A stretch of 16,064 nt of DNA from an uncultured Collinsella sp. Its GTDB lineage: Bacteria; Actinomycetota; Coriobacteriia; Coriobacteriales; Coriobacteriaceae. Both the position numbers and the translations under genes were made by a program. Every line of letters starts with the position of its first letter. Within the stretch, counting starts at the first letter, position 1. The notes under the pieces were generated by a model. That model saw nothing but the letters and a program-made list of their open reading frames with translations, was not told the origin of the DNA and did no database searches. The DNA lies in NCBI GenBank assembly GCA_959599635.1, contig CAUGJN010000025.1, positions 1-16,064 of the forward strand, given 5' to 3'. This document shows, one piece after another, positions 7,462-12,751 of this stretch.

Positions 7462-8352
7462 TTAATCCACGCGCTTGTCGCCCATAAAGAAGAGCGCCAC
7501 CGTGCCAGGTCCGGTATGCGAGCCAATCAGAGTACCGATGTTATTGATCTCAATCTTGCCTTTAAGCTGCGGAATCTGTTCCTCGATCAGCGCCGCAACT
7601 GCCTCGGCATCCTCGCGGCACGCCGAGTGCGACATGACGCACTTACCCGAATAATCCGCACCGTCCTGCACGTGTGCCATCATGGTCTTAGCCATCTCGG
7701 AAATCGCGCGCTTCTTAGTGCGAATCTTCTCACGTGGCGACAGCCCACCTTCGCAATCGACCGTCATAAGCGGGCAAATCTTAAGCGCCGTGCCGATGAT
7801 CGCGCTCGCGGCCGAAATGCGACCGCCGCGCAGGTAGCTCGACAGATCGGTCGAGAAGAACCAGTGGTGCAGGTTGAGCTTGTGCTCCTCGATCCAAGCG
7901 GCCGTCTCGTCGAGTGACGCCCCGCTATCGCGCACGTCGGCGGCATATTCCAGCAACAAGCCAAAGCCCGAAGACGCCGCCAGCGAATCGATGACGCGCA
8001 CCTTGCCGCCCTGGGGATAGCGATCCGCGAGCATCTGCGCCGCAACGCAGGCCGATCCATACGTGCCCGAAATACCCGATGACAACGTCAGGTGCAGCAC
8101 GTCTTTGCCCTCGGCAACAAGCGGCTCCCAAAACTCTTCGTACTCACCCACGCTCACCTGAGACGTCTTGGGCATGGCGCCCGCGGCAATCTGGGCAAAA
8201 AACTTGTCCGGCGTAATCGACTGATACAGATCGTCCGTATAGACAACATCGTCGATCTCGTAATGAAAACACACGACAGGGATATTGCGCGACGCAAAGA
8301 ACTCACGGGTTCGGTCGGCGGCGGATTCACAGGTCAGGACAAAATCACTCAT
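7462..8352 (-). CDS. DegV family fatty-acid-binding protein
   Basis: DegV/FakB proteins bind one fatty acid and, where a FakA kinase is present, present it for phosphorylation and membrane lipid synthesis; they are cytoplasmic. The 296-residue product shows the family blocks: CESAADRT near the N-terminus, KTSQVSVGEYEE, LSSGISGTYGSA, IDSLAASSG, SYLRGGRIS, REKIRTKKRAI and the C-terminal GTLIGSHTGPGTVALFF with the conserved His-x-Gly-Pro-Gly. The ATG at 8352 is chosen because AAGGAG lies 6 bases upstream; an earlier in-frame ATG at 8370 would place that ribosome site inside the coding region. An extended -10 promoter at 8391-8381 gives a leader of about 20 bases. The ligand and a partner kinase are not evident here. 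Confidence 0.93.
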   Translation of the reverse strand: MSDFVLTCESAADRTREFFASRNIPVVCFHYEIDDVVYTDDLYQSITPDKFFAQIAAGAMPKTSQVSVGEYEEFWEPLVAEGKDVLHLTLSSGISGTYGSACVAAQMLADRYPQGGKVRVIDSLAASSGFGLLLEYAADVRDSGASLDETAAWIEEHKLNLHHWFFSTDLSSYLRGGRISAASAIIGTALKICPLMTVDCEGGLSPREKIRTKKRAISEMAKTMMAHVQDGADYSGKCVMSHSACREDAEAVAALIEEQIPQLKGKIEINNIGTLIGSHTGPGTVALFFMGDKRVD

Positions 8353-8380
8353 ATGAGGCTCCTTACTCATTGCTGCGCAA

Positions 8381-8391
8381 ATTATCGCACA
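8381..8391 (-). promoter_or_regulatory. Extended -10 promoter for degV
   Basis: The minus strand reads TGTGCGATAAT, a TGn extended -10 box identical over 11 bases to the one before metG. The start is predicted near 8374, about 20 bases before the ATG, with the AAGGAG site inside the leader. No -35 match is visible. Confidence 0.5.
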
Positions 8392-8421
8392 GTGAGCCTA
8401 CATACGGTACATATGTCCACT

Positions 8422-8561
8422 ATTTACCAAATCGAACCAAAAATAGCGAACATCTTTACCACCATCGTCTCCACCGGCCCCGCGCATAAATATCTGAGAA
8501 AACACCCTCTGTCGTCTCCACTCAACCGCCATATCTACCTCAACTAAATCGATTTACCAAA
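8422..8561 (+). repeat. Direct repeat of ATTTACCAAA
   Basis: ATTTACCAAA occurs at 8422-8431 and 8552-8561, each followed by yCG (TCG or CCG). The second copy overlaps the palindrome at 8545-8556. It may be a paired binding site or chance in an A/T-rich stretch. Confidence 0.4.
8545..8556. promoter_or_regulatory. 12-base palindrome, possible operator
   Basis: TAAATCGATTTA is a perfect palindrome about 120 bases before fbp and about 190 bases from the degV start, in an A/T-rich island of otherwise GC-rich DNA. Its protein partner is unknown. Confidence 0.4.
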
Positions 8562-8615
8562 CCGTTCGGCTAACAATTCGGCCGCCCATCCCCAATCGAA
8601 ACAAAAGCGGCGCAT

Positions 8616-8645
8616 ACTGATAAACGTTTGACGCTGTTTATCAGT
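8616..8645. promoter_or_regulatory. 10-bp inverted repeat upstream of fbp
   Basis: ACTGATAAAC (8616-8625) and GTTTATCAGT (8636-8645) are perfect inverted complements with a 10-base spacer that contains TTGACG. The element ends 27 bases before the fbp ATG and is followed by TTT. One-turn spacing of the arm starts fits a dimeric repressor site; as RNA it would form an A/U-rich hairpin in the fbp leader. Confidence 0.55.
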
Positions 8646-8672
8646 TTTACCAGCCCTATCGGAAGGTGTTTC

Positions 8673-10589
8673 ATGGTCGCATTCGATCGCAATCCGCAAG
8701 ACTTCAAGTATCTGCGCCTGCTGTCGAGACAGTTTCCCACCGAGCAATCCGCGTTTACCGAGATCATCAACCTCTCGGCCATCCTCAACCTGCCCAAAGG
8801 CACTGAGCATTTTATGAGCGACGTGCATGGCGAGTACGAAGCCTTTATGCACATCCTCAACAACTGCTCGGGCGTCGTGCGCGAGCATGTCGACGAAATC
8901 TATGGCGAAACGCTCTCCTTTGACGAGAAGGGCGAGCTGTGCACGCTCATCTACTACCCGCGCGAGAAGATCGAGCTGGTCCGCAGCCAGCGCGAGGACT
9001 CGCCCACCTGGTACAAGACGATACTTGACCAGCTCATCATGGTTGCCCGGTCGCTTTCGAGCCGCTATACGCGCTCCAAGGTGCGTAAGGCCATCCCACG
9101 CGATTACGCCTACATCATCGACGAGTTGTTGCACACGCACCCGGACGAGAACAACTATCGCGTGCGCTATCACGAGCGCATCGTGGAGTCCATCCTGGAG
9201 ACCGCAAGCGCCGACGACTTTATCGAGTCGCTTGCCTCGCTCATCAAGCGCCTGGCCGTCGACCACCTGCACCTGGTGGGCGACATCTTCGACCGCGGTG
9301 GCGGCGCGGCCAAGATTATGGACCGCCTGCTCACCTACCATTCACTCGACATCCAGTGGGGCAACCACGACCTGCTGTGGATGGGCGCTGCGGCCGGTGA
9401 GCCCGCCTGTATCGCCACGGTGCTGCGCAACAACCTACGCTACGACAACTACGAGATCCTGGAGAACGACTACGGCATCTCGCTGCGTGAGCTTGTCGCC
9501 TTTGCCGATGCCACCTACACCGCCGGTGAGTCCATCACCCCGCTGATCAAGGCCATCAACGTGCTGCTCTTTAAGCTCGAGGGTCAGATTATCCAGCGCC
9601 ATCCCGAGTTCGACATGACCGACCGCCTGCTACTCGACAAGATCGATCACGACACCGGCACGGTCACGCTCGCCGACGGCAGCGTATGGCCGCTCACGAC
9701 CAACGACTTCCCCACCGTCGACCCGGCGGCCCCCTATACGCTCACGTCTCAGGAGCAGCACATCATCGACAAGCTCGTGTCCGAGTTTGTCACCGCCGAT
9801 CACCTGCATCGCCATATCGATTTCCTCTATTCCCACGGCTCGATGTACAAAGTCGCCAACGGCAACCTGCTCTTCCACGGCTGCGTGCCACTCAACGAAG
9901 ACGGCACCTTTAGCAGCATGAACTGCCTGGGCACCTGGCACGCTGGCCGCGATTATCTTGATTTTTGCGACCACATCGCCCGCCGCGCCTGGCGCATGGG
10001 CGACCGCGACGCCCTCGACTGGATGTGGTACCTGTGGATCGGCTTTAACTCACCTGCCAGCGGACGCCTGGTGCGTACCTTTGAGCGCGCCTATATCGCC
10101 GATAAGAGCACCTGGGTCGAGCCGATGGACCCGTACTTTACGCTTACCAAGTCGCCCTCGGTCTGCGACGACATCATGCGCGAGTTTGGCGTCGCGCCCA
10201 TGGCATGCTCACCGACCGGTCACATCATCAACGGCCACACGCCCGTTAAAACCACCAAGGGCGAGCAGCCCATCCGCGCCGAGGGCAAGCTGCTGGTCAT
10301 CGATGGTGGCTTCTGCCGCGCCTACCACCCCAAGACGGGTATCGCCGGCTATACGCTCATCTCGAGCTCGCGCGGCTGCCGCCTCAAGTCGCACCGGGCC
10401 TTTACGACGGTTGCCGAGGCACTCACGCGCAACGTGGACATCGAAAGCGAGACCAACCGTTTTGACCAAGCAGACCGTCGCCGCATGGTGAGCGATACCG
10501 ATTCCGGAGCCAAGATCCGCAGCCAGATCCAAGACCTGCGCCAGCTGCTCGATGCATATAGAAACGGTGCTATCGAGGAGCGCGCCTAG
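8673..10589 (+). CDS. fbp: Fructose-1,6-bisphosphatase class III
   Basis: It hydrolyses fructose-1,6-bisphosphate to fructose-6-phosphate for gluconeogenesis. The 638-residue length and sequence fit the class III (Firmicutes-type, Bacillus YydE-like) enzymes, which are built on a calcineurin-like metallophosphatase core. The metal-binding motifs are visible in order: DVHGE from Asp50, GDIFDRGG (203-210) and GNHD (230-233), with NGHTPVK and IDGGF near the C-terminus. A large helical insertion separates the first motif from the second. The ATG at 8673 is chosen for GGAAGG at 8661-8666, 6 bases upstream; the frame is open for another 15 codons. A striking inverted repeat lies just upstream and is the best candidate for control. 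A GtrA-like gene follows after 78 bases containing a stem-loop, so co-transcription is possible but not certain. Confidence 0.96.
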   Translation: MVAFDRNPQDFKYLRLLSRQFPTEQSAFTEIINLSAILNLPKGTEHFMSDVHGEYEAFMHILNNCSGVVREHVDEIYGETLSFDEKGELCTLIYYPREKIELVRSQREDSPTWYKTILDQLIMVARSLSSRYTRSKVRKAIPRDYAYIIDELLHTHPDENNYRVRYHERIVESILETASADDFIESLASLIKRLAVDHLHLVGDIFDRGGGAAKIMDRLLTYHSLDIQWGNHDLLWMGAAAGEPACIATVLRNNLRYDNYEILENDYGISLRELVAFADATYTAGESITPLIKAINVLLFKLEGQIIQRHPEFDMTDRLLLDKIDHDTGTVTLADGSVWPLTTNDFPTVDPAAPYTLTSQEQHIIDKLVSEFVTADHLHRHIDFLYSHGSMYKVANGNLLFHGCVPLNEDGTFSSMNCLGTWHAGRDYLDFCDHIARRAWRMGDRDALDWMWYLWIGFNSPASGRLVRTFERAYIADKSTWVEPMDPYFTLTKSPSVCDDIMREFGVAPMACSPTGHIINGHTPVKTTKGEQPIRAEGKLLVIDGGFCRAYHPKTGIAGYTLISSSRGCRLKSHRAFTTVAEALTRNVDIESETNRFDQADRRRMVSDTDSGAKIRSQIQDLRQLLDAYRNGAIEERA

Positions 10590-10596
10590 CACCACC

Positions 10597-10637
10597 CGTG
10601 GGGATTGGCTAAACTTGCTGAGTTTGTCATCCCCGCG
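10597..10637 (+). other. Stem-loop between fbp and the first GtrA-like gene
   Basis: CGTGGGGAT (10597-10605) pairs with ATCCCCGCG (10629-10637) with a single G-T wobble. Inside it AAACT (10611-10615) pairs with AGTTT (10621-10625) across a 5-base loop. No T-run follows, so it is not a standard terminator. A second tight GGCGCC dyad follows at 10637-10650. It may be an mRNA processing, stability or attenuation element. Confidence 0.45.
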
Positions 10638-10667
10638 GCGCCCCGGCGCCACCATAAGGCAGGTACC

Positions 10668-11063
10668 ATGCAAAAGCTCCTTGCGCAGATCATGAAATTT
10701 GGCGTCGTCGGCGTCATTGCCACGGTTATCGACTTTGGCATTATGAATCTGCTCCACTACGGTCTGGGCCTCAACATCCTAATCGCCAATACCAGCGGCT
10801 TTATCGTCTCGCTCATCTTTAACTACCTCGCAAGCATGAAGTACGTGTTTGCGCACAAGGAAGGCATGAGCCGCCGCCGCGAGTTCATTATCTTTGTCGT
10901 GCTGTCCGTGATCGGCCTGGCACTCAACGACGGTATCGTGTTGACACTCAACGCCGGCCTGGGACTCGAGGCCAATATCGCCAAGATCTGCGCCACCGCG
11001 CTTGTCATGGTCTACAACTTTGTGACCCGAAAGATCTTCCTGGAAGGCGATGAGACCAAGTAA
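10668..11063 (+). CDS. GtrA-like four-helix membrane protein, first copy
   Basis: The 131-residue protein matches the GtrA/DPMS-type membrane family (PF04138), whose members are thought to help move lipid-linked sugars or act beside glycosyltransferases in building cell-surface polysaccharide. About four hydrophobic helices are visible: FGVVGVIATVIDFGIMNLL, a second after LNILIANTSGF, FIIFVVLSVIGLALNDGIV, and one around IAKICATALVMVYNF. The family-typical N-terminal MKFGVVG and the FNYLASMKYVFAHKEG loop are present. The ATG at 10668 has AAGGCAGG upstream; an earlier in-frame start would lack a site and run through the stem-loop. It is paralogous to the next gene, sharing SMKYVF-x-H-x-EGMSR-x-REF and LSVIGL-x-LND. 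No glycosyltransferase gene is visible nearby, so its partner is unknown. Confidence 0.88.
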   Translation: MQKLLAQIMKFGVVGVIATVIDFGIMNLLHYGLGLNILIANTSGFIVSLIFNYLASMKYVFAHKEGMSRRREFIIFVVLSVIGLALNDGIVLTLNAGLGLEANIAKICATALVMVYNFVTRKIFLEGDETK

Positions 11064-11096
11064 CTCGCAACCTTACAGCTTTACAATGCCCACGGA

Positions 11097-11108
11097 TGAC
11101 GCGCGTCA
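11097..11108. promoter_or_regulatory. 12-base GC palindrome downstream of the first GtrA-like gene
   Basis: TGACGCGCGTCA is a perfect palindrome 34 bases after the stop and is followed at once by AGCGCT. No T-run follows, so an operator or weak RNA hairpin is more likely than a terminator. Confidence 0.3.
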
Positions 11109-11145
11109 AGCGCTGTATTGTTCGTGGGCTTTGCTCGTTTACGGG

Positions 11146-11184
11146 CAAATTTTCAACGTTTGCGGATTAGCTCTTGAAAATTTG
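11146..11184. promoter_or_regulatory. 11-bp A/T-rich inverted repeat before the second GtrA-like gene
   Basis: CAAATTTTCAA (11146-11156) and TTGAAAATTTG (11174-11184) are perfect inverted complements with a 17-base spacer. The right arm contains TTGAAA, and a TATAGT box follows at 11194-11199, but the 14-base gap between them is short for a standard promoter. The composition differs sharply from the flanking genes. An operator controlling the second copy is the simplest reading. Confidence 0.5.
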
Positions 11185-11281
11185 GCGAGTTCGTATAGTT
11201 CTTGGCAAAGACCTTACGCTTCCCTTGCAAAAGCTCTAAAGTATCCTCTGCTCGATTCATCAACGCATTGGATGTGATTAC

Positions 11282-11689
11282 GTGCGCAAGGCACTGGCAC
11301 AACCTCATACCAAGCAGTTCCTCAAGTTCGCTGTCGTGGGTCTTATCTCCTTTGGCATCGACTGGGGTATGCTCATTGCGCTTGTCGAGCTGTTTCACCT
11401 CGACTTTTTGATGAGCACCACGGTCTCGTTTACCACGTCCGTCGTGGTCAACTACTGGCTCAGCATGAAGTACGTGTTCGACCACCGCGAGGGCATGAGC
11501 CGCAAGCGCGAGTTCACGATCTTCACCATCCTGTCGGTGATCGGCCTGGGCCTCAACGACCTATACATGTTTGTGGGCGTCACGTTTTTGAGCATCGGCT
11601 ACCAGGCCATGAAGGCCATCGCCACGTTCCTCGTCACCTGGTACAACTACTTCAGCCGCCGCTTCTTCCTCGAGGGCGCACGGTCGTAG
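11282..11689 (+). CDS. GtrA-like four-helix membrane protein, second copy
   Basis: The 135-residue GtrA/DPMS-type membrane protein is paralogous to the gene just upstream. It begins MRKALAQ and has helices around LKFAVVGLISFGIDWGMLIA, SFTTSVVVNYWLSM, FTIFTILSVIGLGLNDLYMF and AIATFLVTWYNYF, ending RRFFLEG as the first copy ends RKIFLEG. The start is a GTG; no better in-frame start is seen, and the ribosome site is weak (a GGA about 10 bases upstream). The 218-base spacer carries its own inverted repeats and a TATAGT box, so it may be transcribed separately. A strong terminator follows 26 bases after the stop. The role is inferred from the family only: surface polysaccharide or lipid-linked sugar handling. 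Confidence 0.87.
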   Translation: MRKALAQPHTKQFLKFAVVGLISFGIDWGMLIALVELFHLDFLMSTTVSFTTSVVVNYWLSMKYVFDHREGMSRKREFTIFTILSVIGLGLNDLYMFVGVTFLSIGYQAMKAIATFLVTWYNYFSRRFFLEGARS

Positions 11690-11715
11690 TCGATTCATTA
11701 TTTGCTTGAATGTAT

Positions 11716-11751
11716 AACCGGTTGGAATTCCCGTTCCAACCGGTTTTTTGT
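11716..11751 (+). terminator. Strong intrinsic terminator after the second GtrA-like gene
   Basis: AACCGGTTGGAA (11716-11727) and TTCCAACCGGTT (11734-11745) form a perfect 12-bp stem with a 6-base loop, followed by TTTTG and more T. This is a textbook terminator for the plus-strand fbp/GtrA block. Confidence 0.95.
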
Positions 11752-11788
11752 TTGCCGAGAGACCCGGCGACCCAATCCCATTCGCATG

Positions 11789-11825
11789 AAAAACGGGCGG
11801 CCCGGATGTTTGTCCGAACCGCCCG
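11789..11825 (-). terminator. Intrinsic terminator of the DUF4430 module
   Basis: Read on the minus strand, a GC-rich stem (CGGGCGG at 11825-11819 with CCGCCCG at 11800-11794, extended by four more pairs past two mismatches) runs straight into five T residues at 11793-11789. It lies 23 bases after the stop at 11849. Confidence 0.88.
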
Positions 11826-11848
11826 TCTGGCGCGCTATGTCGAGGCCT

Positions 11849-12751
11849 CTAGCCTGTAACGTAATACCAGACCACGTTGTCGCCGTTGGAGAGAACGTAG
11901 TTGCTGCAGGCCGTCATGGGCGTTGTGCCGTTGACGGAGTACATCCAGCCGCTCGTACCGCCGTACTGTTTCTCGGCCAAACCACCAATCGCGGAGACAT
12001 ACGTGCCGTACGACGAGCCATGTGCGTTGACAGAAAGGCCCAGCGCGCACAGGGCATCGTAGACGGTAGCGCCTTCGTTAAAGGTAAAGGTGCCACCAGA
12101 AGACACAGGATTGCCCACAGCGCTCGATGTGACCGAAACCGTCACTGTTACGTAGCTGGACTCCTGCGAGCCGCTCTGGCCGCCCGAGGAGGCGTTTCCA
12201 CCATTAGAGGATGAAACTCCATCAGACGACTGGCCACCGCCCGAAGAAGCACCGCCAGACGCATTGGAAGTATCACCGGCTCCCGTATTTTGGGCAGCGG
12301 ATTTATCGCCAGACTTCTTGCCGTCCTGGTCCTCGGACTTCTTGCTATCCGAGTTTTTGTCCGATTCCTTGTCCGAAGACTCGGAATCATCTTTGGCGTC
12401 GTTCGAGCCCTTGGACTCATCTTTTGCAGCATCCGAAGATTTGGAATCCTTGGAACTGGCCTCGCCCGAAGCGGTAGACGAGCCAGACCCATTGTCATCC
12501 TTGGAAACGACGCTCTCCCCCGTCACGGACTGAATGATCCAGTCGATGGACCAGGCACCGCTTGTGGAAGGATGGACGAAACCCAGCGAGACGACGATCA
12601 GAATGGTGCATGCAGCAGTCAGAACGCCGAGGAGCGCCTTGCGACGAGAGGTGGACGCCGCCGAAGCGGCGCCCTTTTGCTTTTGATCATCGAGCTGGAT
12701 AAACGAGGAGTCGGGCTGTTGCCCGCTGGTCTCCTTGGGCTTATCGGGCAT
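11849..12751 (-). CDS. Membrane-anchored single-DUF4430 protein
   Basis: The 300-residue protein has a short cytoplasmic N-terminus ending in RRK, one transmembrane helix at about 39-59 and no cleavage signal, which gives an N-in, C-out anchor. Residues 80-198 are a low-complexity spacer, first Ser/Asp/Lys-rich (net acidic, about 19 Asp/Glu to 13 Lys in 80-151) and then Gly/Ser-rich. Residues 200-299 form a DUF4430 domain (transcobalamin C-terminal-like), with VYDALCALGLSV, GGTSGWMYSVNGT and NGDNVVWYYV. The ATG at 12751 is chosen because AAGGGTG lies 6 bases upstream; a GTG three codons earlier has no properly spaced site. The gene starts 11 bases inside the preceding gene, which implies co-translation. 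The domain family is tied to cobalamin carriers in animals, but the ligand here is unknown. A surface ligand-binding role is inferred. Confidence 0.87.
   Translation of the reverse strand: MPDKPKETSGQQPDSSFIQLDDQKQKGAASAASTSRRKALLGVLTAACTILIVVSLGFVHPSTSGAWSIDWIIQSVTGESVVSKDDNGSGSSTASGEASSKDSKSSDAAKDESKGSNDAKDDSESSDKESDKNSDSKKSEDQDGKKSGDKSAAQNTGAGDTSNASGGASSGGGQSSDGVSSSNGGNASSGGQSGSQESSYVTVTVSVTSSAVGNPVSSGGTFTFNEGATVYDALCALGLSVNAHGSSYGTYVSAIGGLAEKQYGGTSGWMYSVNGTTPMTACSNYVLSNGDNVVWYYVTG

Larger units (their letters stand above)
8392..8672. other. Regulatory-looking gap between degV and fbp
   Basis: No convincing gene is seen in these 281 bases between divergent genes. The stretch is more A/T-rich than its surroundings and holds a repeated 10-mer, a 12-base palindrome and a 10-bp inverted repeat just before fbp, listed separately. 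TTTACC occurs four times on the plus strand (8424, 8455, 8554 and 8645). A 44-codon open frame at 8413-8547 lacks a ribosome site. The last bases carry the fbp ribosome site GGAAGG at 8661-8666. Confidence 0.6.

Noticed and set aside
8413..8547. 44-codon frame in the degV-fbp gap
   Set aside because: No ribosome site, no hydrophobic or family pattern, and it overlaps the palindrome and repeats.
11050..11277. 75-codon frame across the GtrA spacer
   Set aside because: It begins inside the first GtrA gene out of frame and runs through inverted repeats; no ribosome site or conserved pattern.
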